NCBI RefSeq assembly: GCF_016862975.1
Contig: NZ_BONZ01000022.1
Span: 1-64,000 of the forward strand
DNA length: 64,000 nt
Reading direction: 5' to 3'
Source of the DNA: Rugosimonospora africana
GTDB taxonomy: Bacteria; Actinomycetota; Actinomycetes; Mycobacteriales; Micromonosporaceae
Part shown: piece by piece, positions 1 through 6,783 of the stretch
How the letters are laid out: every line of letters starts with the position of its first letter
Numbering within the stretch: the stretch's first letter is position 1
Translations under genes and position numbers: made by a program
The notes under the pieces: model-generated
Database searches by the model: none
What the model saw: only the letters and a program-made list of their open reading frames with translations
Told to the model about the DNA's origin: nothing

Positions 1-77
1 AGCCGGCTGCCGGGCCCTTCGCGGACTGAGGGCCCGGCTGCGGCGCGATCCTGCGGCCGTCGTCGGGGGCCGCCCGG

Positions 78-917
78 CTACCGGAAGGCGTCCAGGTTGT
101 CGGCCACCCATTGCGCATAGGTGCGACCGGGGCGTCCGACCGCCCGCTGGTAGTCGGGCGACACCGGGTCGGAGTTCGGGCTCAGCGAGCCCGGCGGGCG
201 GATGATGTACTCGATCGCGTCGTCCGGAACGCCCAGGCCGCGCCAGCGTTCGCGAGCCTGGTCCAGGGTGATGTCGACGAACCGGAGCTCATGACCGAGG
301 AGGTCGCCGATGACCCGGACCTGCTCTCGCCGGGTGATCGGTGCGGGTCCGGTCACCGCGTACGCCGAGCCCGCGTGACCGTCTTCGAGTAGCGCCGCGA
401 CGGCGACGTCGGCGACATCGGCCTCGTGTACCGGGACGCCGCGCACGTCGCCGTGCAGCTCCCGCACCACGTGCTCGTCCCGGATGCTGCCGGCCCACCC
501 CAGCGTGTTCGCCATGAACTCGCCACCGCGCACGAGCGTCCACATCAGACCGGACTGTTGGACCGCGTGCTCGACGGGGAGGTAGACGGCGTTGGCGTAG
601 TACGTCGGGTCACCCGTCGTGGTGTCCACCGCCGACGAGGAGAGCGCCACGATTCGCCGTACGCCCGCCTGACGGGCCAGGGCGACCACGTCCCGAGCTG
701 TCTCCGCGTGTGGCAGCAGCAGCATCCGGTCCACGCCCGCGAACGCGGGCGCGAGCGTCTCGGGCCGGGCGAGGTCACCCGTCGCCACCTCCACCCCATC
801 GGGGAGGGTCTTCCCTGCGGGGTCACGGGTGAGTGCACGTATCGGCTCCCCGGCCCGGCGGAGTTGGGCGACCACGTGCCGACCAACGTTCCCGGTCGCG
901 CCGGTGACCAGAATCAT
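78..917 (-). CDS. NmrA-like NAD(P)-binding SDR protein
   Basis: This 279-residue atypical short-chain dehydrogenase of the NmrA/quinone-reductase-like group starts directly with the Rossmann motif VTGATGNVGRHV (residues 3-14), the GxxGxxG fold that binds NAD(P)H. It has the 'ALSSSAVDTTT' strand near residue 91 but no clear YxxxK catalytic pair. This agrees with family members that act as redox sensors or reduce quinones and ketones rather than being classical dehydrogenases. It is divergent from a TetR gene at 1046. The 128-base gap holds a perfect inverted repeat at 958-975, so TetR control is likely. A second NmrA-like gene at 4330 is a paralogue with the same opening (MILVTGxTGNVG) and the same C-terminal 'TYAQWV/TYAEWV' end. 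The substrate is unknown. Confidence 0.85.
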   Translation of the reverse strand: MILVTGATGNVGRHVVAQLRRAGEPIRALTRDPAGKTLPDGVEVATGDLARPETLAPAFAGVDRMLLLPHAETARDVVALARQAGVRRIVALSSSAVDTTTGDPTYYANAVYLPVEHAVQQSGLMWTLVRGGEFMANTLGWAGSIRDEHVVRELHGDVRGVPVHEADVADVAVAALLEDGHAGSAYAVTGPAPITRREQVRVIGDLLGHELRFVDITLDQARERWRGLGVPDDAIEYIIRPPGSLSPNSDPVSPDYQRAVGRPGRTYAQWVADNLDAFR

Positions 918-957
918 CTACTTCCTCCCGTATTCCTGCCCGTTGGGTGCCCTACTG

Positions 958-975
958 TGCGACATCAGTGTCGCA
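958..975. promoter_or_regulatory. perfect inverted repeat, likely TetR operator
   Basis: TGCGACA-TCAG-TGTCGCA is a perfect 7-base inverted repeat with a 4-base spacer. It lies between the divergent NmrA-like gene (start 917) and the TetR gene (start 1046). Size, symmetry and position are typical of TetR-family operators, so binding by the neighbouring regulator is the simplest inference. Confidence 0.65.
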
Positions 976-1033
976 TATTGATTCTCAGACGTGTGAATAG
1001 GCGACCCTGGAGTCCGGAAATCGGACGTAGCTG

Positions 1034-1045
1034 TAGACTGCTCGA
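1034..1045 (+). promoter_or_regulatory. -10-like hexamer set for leaderless start
   Basis: TAGACT lies exactly six bases before the GTG at 1046 and no Shine-Dalgarno sequence is visible. This places the expected transcription start at or next to the start codon, as in leaderless actinobacterial mRNAs. The same TAnnnT-N6-start arrangement occurs before the genes at 6337, 8133 and 11228. No good -35 was found. Confidence 0.4.
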
Positions 1046-1627
1046 GTGGACAGCCCCCGCACAACGGAGACCGGGACGCGGAATCGGACCCGCCGCGCGA
1101 TCCTGCGGGCCGCCGCCTCGGTGCTGGCCCGTCAACGCACCGCGACGTTGGCCGACATCGCCCGTGCCGCCGAGGTCAACCGGAGCACGGTGCACCGCTA
1201 CTTCGCCGACCGGGACGATCTGATCCGGGCCGCCGTCGACGACTCGGTCGAGGCCATCGGGCGGTCGGTCGAGGAGGCGGGGATCCACGAGGGGCCGGCA
1301 GCGGAGGCGATGCGACGTCTGGTGCTGGCGCACCTGAATGTCGGCGATCGGCTGATGTTCTTGTTCGGCGACCGGCACACGATGCGGCGCTACGGCGTGG
1401 TCGAGCCGGAGAAGCCCCCGCCCGACCCGATGATCGATCTGATCGAGCGGGGGCAGGCTGACGGTGTCTTCGACCCGGACCTGGATCCGCAGTGGATTCA
1501 GCACGTGCTCTGGTCACTGGTCTACGCGGGCATCGAGGAGGTCGACCGGGGGAGGATGTCGCGGCACAGTGTCGCCGCCACGGTGGTCCGGACCCTCGAG
1601 AACGGCATCCGCACCCGCCCGAGGTGA
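1046..1627 (+). CDS. TetR-family transcriptional regulator
   Basis: This 193-residue repressor has an N-terminal TetR HTH at about residues 12-58 (RRAILRAAASVLARQRTATLAD then AAEVNRSTVHRYFADRDDL), with the conserved YF after the recognition helix. The rest is an all-helical ligand and dimerisation domain. The GTG start is chosen because it fits the HTH position and because a -10-like TAGACT sits six bases upstream, suggesting a leaderless transcript. It probably represses itself and the divergent NmrA-like gene through the palindrome at 958-975. The inducer is not predictable. The next gene downstream (1841) has its own ECF41-type promoter. Confidence 0.88.
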   Translation: MDSPRTTETGTRNRTRRAILRAAASVLARQRTATLADIARAAEVNRSTVHRYFADRDDLIRAAVDDSVEAIGRSVEEAGIHEGPAAEAMRRLVLAHLNVGDRLMFLFGDRHTMRRYGVVEPEKPPPDPMIDLIERGQADGVFDPDLDPQWIQHVLWSLVYAGIEEVDRGRMSRHSVAATVVRTLENGIRTRPR

Positions 1628-1727
1628 CGCGGTTGGCCGCCCACCTGGCCGCCGAGGAGATTTCGGACTGGGGCCGGCTGCACCGGCAGCCCGCCCCGGC
1701 GTACCGGTAGACACACTCCCGAACGCG

Positions 1728-1754
1728 TGTCACGTCGGCGGCGTGCGAATCGTC
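1728..1754 (+). promoter_or_regulatory. ECF41 (SigJ-type) promoter motif
   Basis: TGTCACG, a 16-base spacer and CGTC are found here. This matches the promoter motif reported for ECF41 sigma factors (TGTCACA-N16-CGTC) at ten of eleven fixed positions with the exact spacing. It lies 87 bases before the start of the carboxymuconolactone-decarboxylase gene at 1841. The ECF41 factor itself is encoded just downstream on the other strand, so direct control is likely. Confidence 0.65.
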
Positions 1755-1840
1755 ATAGTCAGTGACACATCGCAGGGGCCGGACGGGGAAGCGCTGAGCA
1801 CACCCGCCGCCTGCACAAACTCGACCGTTCAGGAGCCCCG

Positions 1841-2758
1841 ATGAGACTGGCAATCCTCGATCACGGACACCGCCGCCGCGCCAAGGTGTTTCTCGCGCTC
1901 ACCTCGGCCATGTCGCGGGTGGACAGCCCGGACATCGTCAAGATGCTGCTCTACCGGCCCGGGTTCCTCACCGGTCCGCTGCTGGACCTGACCGCCGACG
2001 TGATGCGCGGGCCGTCGTACTGGACCGCGGGGGAGCGCGAGTACCTGGCGATGTGCACGTCCCAGCTGCTGCAGTGCCCGTTCTGCATCGACACGCACGC
2101 CGAACTCACCCGCATCGCCGGCCAGGGCGACATCGACCCGGACGATCCCGCCACCACCCGGACCGAACTGCACGCCGTGCGCGCCTTCGTGGCCACCGTC
2201 ACCCGCACCCCGGACCGGGTTGACGCCACCGCGGTCGCCGGCCTGCCGGAGCAGGCGGTGCTGGAAGCGCTCCACGTCAGCCTGGTGTTCGGCATCATCA
2301 ACCGGCTGGCCAACGCGTTCGGCTTCACCCTCCGTGACGGCCAGTTGCACAGCGGTACCCGCGCCCTGCACCGGGCCGGCTACCGTTTCCCGCGGTTCCT
2401 GCTCGCCGAGGGCGACACCACCGGCCCCGGCGACACCACCGGCCCCGGCGACACTGCGGGCTCCGGCGATGCCGTGGAGAAGCTTCGTCACGCGGTACTG
2501 GACGCGCCCGCCACCATCGACCCGGCGGTGCGGAAGGCCGCCGCGGCCGGCGACCCGCTTCCCGAAGCGTGGCAGTCCTACGCCACGACCGTCCGCGACG
2601 CCTCGTACAAGGTCACCGACGCCGACATCGACCGCCTCACCGCCGCGGGGCACACCGAAGAGGAAATCTACGAGGTCACCGTCGCCGCGGCGGTCGGCGC
2701 GGCGATGCGCGGCTTCGACGCGGGCCGGCACGCGATCGGGTACAAGACCGTGGGCTGA
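1841..2758 (+). CDS. double-domain AhpD/carboxymuconolactone decarboxylase-like protein
   Basis: This 305-residue protein has an AhpD/CMD-type helical domain in its first 170 residues. The domain carries the redox motif CPFCIDTH near residues 80-87 (CxxC plus the following His), which in AhpD relays electrons to a peroxiredoxin. A linker with a GDTTGPGDTTGPGD repeat (about residues 188-205) joins it to a second, shorter CMD-like helical half that has lost the CxxC. A ribosome site (CAGGAG) precedes the ATG. An ECF41-type promoter lies at 1728-1754, and the ECF41 sigma gene follows convergently. Carboxymuconolactone decarboxylases, oxidoreductases and epimerases are the known partners of ECF41 factors. 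An antioxidant or peroxide-linked role is inferred; the substrate is unknown. Confidence 0.85.
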   Translation: MRLAILDHGHRRRAKVFLALTSAMSRVDSPDIVKMLLYRPGFLTGPLLDLTADVMRGPSYWTAGEREYLAMCTSQLLQCPFCIDTHAELTRIAGQGDIDPDDPATTRTELHAVRAFVATVTRTPDRVDATAVAGLPEQAVLEALHVSLVFGIINRLANAFGFTLRDGQLHSGTRALHRAGYRFPRFLLAEGDTTGPGDTTGPGDTAGSGDAVEKLRHAVLDAPATIDPAVRKAAAAGDPLPEAWQSYATTVRDASYKVTDADIDRLTAAGHTEEEIYEVTVAAAVGAAMRGFDAGRHAIGYKTVG

Positions 2759-2773
2759 ACCGGACAGCCTTGC

Positions 2774-2827
2774 GCCGGAGTCACCGATGCACCGCGAGGA
2801 CGAGTCACCGCGAGGACGAGTCACCGA
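2774..2827. repeat. short direct repeats between convergent genes
   Basis: The 15-base unit GAGGACGAGTCACCG occurs twice in a row (around 2797-2826), with a partial third copy (GAGTCACCGATGC) before it. They fill the gap between the decarboxylase and sigma genes and run into the 3' end of the sigma gene. No terminator stem is obvious here. Confidence 0.6.
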
Positions 2828-3726
2828 TCCGCCGGGAGGACGGTGGCGGCGATCCGCCGGACGCGTGCGGGATCGGCGATGGTGTCGATCCTGGTGATCC
2901 TGCCTGCCTCGACGGTGAAGCCCATGACGATGACCGGGTGCCCGTCCAGGGTGACGATGACACCGGCCGACCCGTTGACCAGTACGGGACGTAACGCGGC
3001 GCCCCGGTTGCCCAGCCACTGCCGCAGCCCCGTCGTCGCCTGCTTCGCCACCGCGGCCGCGCCACGGATCAGCATCGACGCGTCGGCGCGCTCGGTACCC
3101 CCGTCGGTCCGCGACAGCACCTCGGGGTGGAGCAGGCAGACGAGGGCATCGAACTCGCCCTCGCGCGCCGCGGCGAAGAAGGCGTCAACGAGCTGCCGTT
3201 GACGGACTGGGTCTGGGCTGGTCGGCGGCTCCGCTCCACGGATCCGCTGGCGCGCCCTGCTGGCGAGTTGCTTCGTGGCGTTCGGCGTCCGGCCCACGAT
3301 GCCGGCCAGCGTGTCGAACGGCAGCTCGAACATGTCGTGGAGGACGAACACCAGACGTTCGTCGGGGGTCAACGAGTCGAGTACGACCAGGAGGCCGAGC
3401 CCGACCGAATCGCTGAGCAGCGCGGCGTCTTCCGGCTGCGACTCTCCCTCCGGGCTCACAACTGGGTCCGGCAGGTGGGTGTCGAGGGGCTCTTCGCGTC
3501 GGTTGTTGCGCGAGCGCAGCATGTTCAGGCACACGCGGGCCACGATGGTGGTCAGCCAGCCGCCGAGGTTCTCGACCCCGTCGGTACCGGCTCGGTTCAG
3601 CCGCAGCCAGGCGTCCTGGACGGCGTCGTCGGCCTCGGTCGCCGAACCGAGCATGCGGTAGGCGACCGCCCGCAGGTGGGAACGGTGCTCCTCGAAGCGA
3701 CCGGCCAACCACTCGCTGTCGTCCAT
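2821..3726 (-). CDS. sigJ: ECF41-type RNA polymerase sigma factor (SigJ-like)
   Basis: This 301-residue sigma-70-like ECF factor has region 2 at about residues 10-75 (RMLGSATEADDAVQDAWLRL), region 4 at about 115-175 (LTPDERLVFVLHDMFELPFDTLA), and a SnoaL/NTF2-like C-terminal extension of about 115 residues. The extension is the mark of group ECF41. It keeps a DGG motif (RTDGGTE), and the inter-region linker has HLPDP, similar to the family's WLPEP. In this group the extension replaces a separate anti-sigma factor and modulates activity. The ATG at 3726 is chosen because GGAGGAG precedes it. Its likely targets are the decarboxylase gene (1841) and perhaps its own gene: a GTCACA-N17-CGTC motif lies on the minus strand at 3785-3811. 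Confidence 0.88.
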   Translation of the reverse strand: MDDSEWLAGRFEEHRSHLRAVAYRMLGSATEADDAVQDAWLRLNRAGTDGVENLGGWLTTIVARVCLNMLRSRNNRREEPLDTHLPDPVVSPEGESQPEDAALLSDSVGLGLLVVLDSLTPDERLVFVLHDMFELPFDTLAGIVGRTPNATKQLASRARQRIRGAEPPTSPDPVRQRQLVDAFFAAAREGEFDALVCLLHPEVLSRTDGGTERADASMLIRGAAAVAKQATTGLRQWLGNRGAALRPVLVNGSAGVIVTLDGHPVIVMGFTVEAGRITRIDTIADPARVRRIAATVLPADR

Positions 3727-3780
3727 CGTCTCCTCCTCGCGTGGCACGGCTCCACGACAGTGACGCGCGGGCGGCCACCG

Positions 3781-3821
3781 ATGTGACGGGCTCCGCGGCG
3801 GCCGGTGTGACGCGCTCCGCG
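3781..3821. promoter_or_regulatory. direct repeat with ECF41-like elements
   Basis: TGTGACGSGCTCCGCG occurs twice (from about 3782 and 3806) in the divergent region between the sigma gene and the ABM-monooxygenase gene. Read on the minus strand this gives GTCACA, 17 bases, CGTC, one base from the ideal ECF41 spacing. It is a candidate autoregulatory promoter of the sigma gene. I see no convincing ECF41 promoter for the plus-strand genes. Confidence 0.35.
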
Positions 3822-3914
3822 TTACCTCTGCGCCCTGTGCGGTGTCATCAAGACAGCAGGCGCCACCACGACTCCGGTGTCCACCGATCACCGGCCCGAG
3901 AAGAAGGAGTACGC

Positions 3915-4256
3915 ATGGCCCTCACGCCACCCGGCGACGGACCGATCACGCTGATCAACGTCTTTGACGTTCCCGTCGAGACAGTCGACGAATTCATCGA
4001 GCGGTGGCGTGTTCGAGCCCAGCTCATGACCGCGGCACCCGGCTTCCGGGACGCGCGGCTGCACCGTGCCGTCACCCCCGACGCACGCTTCCCACTCGTG
4101 AACGTGGCGCACTGGGACAGCCAGGCGGACCTGGAGGCCGCCCATGCCGCCGACGCCTTCCAGGAACAGATTCGCGCACTGCGCGACGATGCTCGGATGG
4201 CGTTCTCCGCCTACGCGGCCTCGTACGAACTCGCCGTCGTGCTGAACAGAGCATGA
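3915..4256 (+). CDS. antibiotic biosynthesis monooxygenase (ABM) domain protein
   Basis: This 113-residue single ABM-type ferredoxin-like domain has the features FDVPVETVDEFIERW and the 'APGFRDARLHRAV' strand followed by 'FPLVNVAHWDSQADLEAAHA'. It resembles small cofactor-free monooxygenases and quinol-type oxygenases such as YgiN and ActVA-Orf6. A strong site (AAGGAG) precedes the ATG at 3915. It is divergent from the ECF41 sigma gene and is followed after 73 bases by an NmrA-like gene in the same direction, probably one operon. A dedicated substrate cannot be named. Confidence 0.82.
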   Translation: MALTPPGDGPITLINVFDVPVETVDEFIERWRVRAQLMTAAPGFRDARLHRAVTPDARFPLVNVAHWDSQADLEAAHAADAFQEQIRALRDDARMAFSAYAASYELAVVLNRA

Positions 4257-4276
4257 CGGTACCCCTGGCGCACGGT

Positions 4277-4306
4277 CGGCTGCTCGCCGTTGCCGGCGAG
4301 CAGCCG
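4277..4306 (+). terminator. intercistronic hairpin
   Basis: CGGCTGCTCGCC and GGCGAGCAGCCG form a perfect 12-base stem around a 6-base loop, between the ABM gene and the NmrA-like gene. No T-run follows and the Shine-Dalgarno AAGGAG of the next gene lies just downstream. It may act as a partial terminator or as an mRNA-stability element rather than a full stop. Confidence 0.5.
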
Positions 4307-4329
4307 CGAACAGAAGGAGTATTTCGACA

Positions 4330-5184
4330 GTGATTCTGGTAACTGGCGGGACCGGCAACGTCGGCGGCAGCGTCATTCGGCAACTTCTCGACGCGGGCGA
4401 GCAGGTACGCGTTGTCACCCGAACGGACGCGGCCACCCGCGCCTCGCGTGGGCGCACGATCCCCGACGGGGTCGAGGTCGTGCCCGGCGATCTGAGGCAG
4501 CCGCAGACCCTGCGCACGGCGCTGACCGGTGTCGACCGGGCGTTTCTCTTCCCGGTTTTCGACGCGGTCGACGGATTTCTCGACGCGGCGCGGCAGGCCG
4601 ACCTGCGGCAGGTCGTGCTGCTGTCCTCGTCGGCGGTCACCTACTCGACGCCCGGGTGGATCGGCGAGCAGCACCTGCGGGTGGAGAGGGCCGTTGCCGC
4701 GTCGGGGCTGCCGTGGACTTTCGTGCGCCCCGACGCGTTCATGACCAATGACCTGGCCTGGGCGCATCAGATCGCCAACGGCGGTGTCGTGCGCGGGATC
4801 TATGGCAAGTCCGCGTGCGCACCGATCGATCCGCGCGACATCGCGGCGGTCGCCGTACGCGCGATCCTCGACCGACTCGTCGGCGAGGCGTACCTGCTCA
4901 CCGGACCGCAGTCGCTGACCCAGATCGATCGGGTCCACATCATCGGTGAGGTTCTCGGGAAGCCCCTGCGGTTCGAGGAGCAGACTCGCGAGCAGTTCGG
5001 CGAGCAGCTGCTTCGTGAGCTGCCGGCGGCGGCGGTCGAGGCGCTCCTCGACATACTCGCCGCGACCGACGGCACCACGGCGGCGGTGCTGCCGACCGTC
5101 GAGGAAGTCACCGGACGACCGGCGTTCACCTACGCCGAGTGGGTCGCGACCCGCGCGGCGGACTTCGGCGCGGCGCCGATCTGA
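4330..5184 (+). CDS. NmrA-like NAD(P)-binding SDR protein (second copy)
   Basis: This 284-residue NmrA-like Rossmann protein opens with VTGGTGNVGGSV (residues 4-15) and has the strand 'VVLLSSSAVTYSTPGW' and 'WTFVRPDAFMTNDLAWA', as in azoreductase- and quinone-reductase-like atypical SDRs. It uses a GTG start with AAGGAG about ten bases upstream. It is a paralogue of the gene at 78-917. It lies downstream of the ABM monooxygenase and across from the ECF41 sigma gene, which agrees with the known link between ECF41 factors and oxidoreductase or epimerase partners. The substrate is unknown. Confidence 0.85.
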   Translation: MILVTGGTGNVGGSVIRQLLDAGEQVRVVTRTDAATRASRGRTIPDGVEVVPGDLRQPQTLRTALTGVDRAFLFPVFDAVDGFLDAARQADLRQVVLLSSSAVTYSTPGWIGEQHLRVERAVAASGLPWTFVRPDAFMTNDLAWAHQIANGGVVRGIYGKSACAPIDPRDIAAVAVRAILDRLVGEAYLLTGPQSLTQIDRVHIIGEVLGKPLRFEEQTREQFGEQLLRELPAAAVEALLDILAATDGTTAAVLPTVEEVTGRPAFTYAEWVATRAADFGAAPI

Positions 5185-5231
5185 CGATGCCCGACGGTTG
5201 CCGGGCCAGGCGTCGATCCGGCAAGGCCGCA

Positions 5232-5266
5232 GGACTCCTGGATACCGGTGTCGTATCCAGGAGTCC
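5232..5266 (+). terminator. strong hairpin terminator
   Basis: GGACTCCTGGATAC and GTATCCAGGAGTCC form a perfect 14-base stem around a 7-base loop, 47 bases after the NmrA-like stop codon. There is no U-tract, as is usual for actinobacterial intrinsic terminators. Confidence 0.7.
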
Positions 5267-5425
5267 GAGAACGCAGCCGGGCGGCGGCTGGGCCCGCCGC
5301 AGGCCGGCGAATGATCGGCAGGACAGGCCCTTACCCGGGAATGAGCCGCATGTCTTGCGGTGTCGGCCCGGAATGCGCCGTATCGCTTGCGCGTGGTTAC
5401 CCCGAGGCCCGACCGGTGCGGGCTG

Positions 5426-6175
5426 TCAGCGTCCCCGGCGCCGGGGCGTGCGCGGGTTCGAGCCGCCGGAGCGTCCGCCCGGGCGCTCCGGGTTCGCGCG
5501 CGGGGCACGGCCGCCCGGTGTCCGGCCGGTCGGCGCGGGCGCGGGCGGCTGGGCCCGTCCCCGGGTGCTGTTCGCGGTCCGGCCGCGGACGATCCCAATC
5601 ATCTCCTCGACCAGGTCGGTGTAGCGCTCGCGGATCCAGGCGAGCGCGACCGACGACGTCGGCGCGTCGGTGACCGGCCGGTACGTCAGGTCACGGCGGT
5701 GATACAGGCGCGCCAGCGACAGCGGTACGACCAGGACACCGGCCTGCGCCGCCACCAGCTCGACGGCGGCGGCCGTCGTGGCGGGGCGGTCCGTCACCGT
5801 GGCCGTGGCCGGGACCGGTGCGCCGGCCCAGTCGAGCACGTCGTCCAGCGGCCTCAGCAGCGGCTCGTCCGCGAGGTCCGCGAGGGTCACCTCGTCGGCC
5901 GCGGTGAGTACGTGGTCCCGCGGAACCACGACAACCGTCACCTCGGTGTAGAGCGGGATGGCGTCGAGGGAGTCCCGCTCGACCGGCAGCCGGACGAGGC
6001 CGGCGTCGGCCTCGGCGGCTAACAGGGCGGCGGCCCGCTCGGCCTCGGCGGCCATCAGCCGCAGCTCGACGTCCGGCAGCCGCTCGGCCCAGGTGCGGCT
6101 CCACCGGTCCACGATGACACCGGGGACCACCAGCAGGCGGAAGGCCGGGGATTGACGATCTTCGGGGACGGACAC
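5426..6175 (-). CDS. LysR substrate-binding domain protein lacking an HTH
   Basis: This 249-residue protein matches the effector-binding domain of LysR regulators. It has FRLLVVPGVIVDRWSRTWAERLPDVELRL, then 'AALLAAEADAGLVRLPVERDSLDAIPLYTEVTVVVVPRDHVLT' and 'VELVAAQAGVLVVPLSLARLYHRRDLTYRPV'. No winged-helix DNA-binding domain precedes it in this or a neighbouring frame. The GTG at 6175 is chosen because GAGAGG lies just upstream. The last 45 residues are a Pro/Arg/Gly-rich disordered tail. It is divergent from a DUF5997 gene, a pairing I recall from many actinomycete genomes. It may be a small-molecule sensor acting through protein contacts, perhaps with the DUF5997 product. Confidence 0.8.
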   Translation of the reverse strand: MSVPEDRQSPAFRLLVVPGVIVDRWSRTWAERLPDVELRLMAAEAERAAALLAAEADAGLVRLPVERDSLDAIPLYTEVTVVVVPRDHVLTAADEVTLADLADEPLLRPLDDVLDWAGAPVPATATVTDRPATTAAAVELVAAQAGVLVVPLSLARLYHRRDLTYRPVTDAPTSSVALAWIRERYTDLVEEMIGIVRGRTANSTRGRAQPPAPAPTGRTPGGRAPRANPERPGGRSGGSNPRTPRRRGR

Positions 6176-6336
6176 GGAACCTCTCAGGCGTCGACCGGCG
6201 GTGGCCGGCGGCGGGTGCCGGCGTCGTGACGACACAGGACCTGGCCAGGGTACCCGGACCGGTACCGGGCGGGCGTCGCCGGTTCGCCGGGGCGGGTCAG
6301 CTGCCCGGCCGGCGCCGGGATCGCTACCCTGACCAG

Positions 6337-6729
6337 GTGAGCAAGCCGAAAAAGTCCCAGGTGATGAAACCCTCCACGGCGGCGGAGAAGCTCGACGTGT
6401 ACCTGCCCGCGATGCCCCGAGAGTTCCAGGAACGCCTGATCTCCCGCGAGGAGCTGGACGAACTCCAGCGCAACCCGCCGCAGTGGCTGGTGGACCTGCG
6501 GCGGAACGGGCCCCACCCGCGCAATGTGGTTGCCGCGCGCCTGCGGATCTCGAACAGCGGGCTGGCCCGCGGGGGGATCACCGAGCCGCTCACGACCGCG
6601 CAGATCGCGGCCCTGGTCGCCGACCCACCCGAGTGGCTGGCGCGTGAGCGTGAGACGCACGCGGAGGTGCTGCGCGAGCAGCGACGGCTGCGGGAGCGGC
6701 GCGAGGGGACCGGTGGGGCTACCGCCTGA
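6337..6729 (+). CDS. DUF5997 family protein
   Basis: This 130-residue basic protein of unknown function is recognised as DUF5997 by 'MKPSTAAEKLDVYLPAMPREFQ', 'LQRNPPQWLVDLRRNGPHPRNVVAARLRISNSGLARGGI' and the C-terminal 'PPEWLARERETH'. The middle contains a segment that looks like a small helix-turn-helix (VAARLRISNSGLARGGI). The GTG start at 6337 fits the family N-terminus, and a -10-like TACCCT six bases before it suggests a leaderless message. The gene diverges from the HTH-less LysR-like gene, so the two products may work as one split regulator. That is inference only. Confidence 0.75.
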   Translation: MSKPKKSQVMKPSTAAEKLDVYLPAMPREFQERLISREELDELQRNPPQWLVDLRRNGPHPRNVVAARLRISNSGLARGGITEPLTTAQIAALVADPPEWLARERETHAEVLREQRRLRERREGTGGATA

Positions 6730-6743
6730 CCAACGGTCGGGGT

Positions 6744-6778
6744 GGGGCGCCGTCCCGAGCCTTCGGGCACGGCGCCCC
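6744..6778. terminator. bidirectional hairpin terminator
   Basis: GGGGCGCCGT and ACGGCGCCCC pair, with an inner CCCGA/TCGGG extension. The stem lies exactly between the convergent DUF5997 gene and the CBM2 gene, so it can serve both. Confidence 0.7.
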
Positions 6779-6783
6779 GTTCA

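Noticed and set aside
1-77. Possible gene at the left edge
   Set aside because: Only a GGGCCC inverted repeat that may terminate the NmrA-like gene is visible. No coding signal is present.
3843-3869. Plus-strand ECF41 promoter before the ABM gene (TGTCATC with 16 bases and CCAC)
   Set aside because: The -10 part does not match CGTC and the -35 part is imperfect, so I do not claim it.
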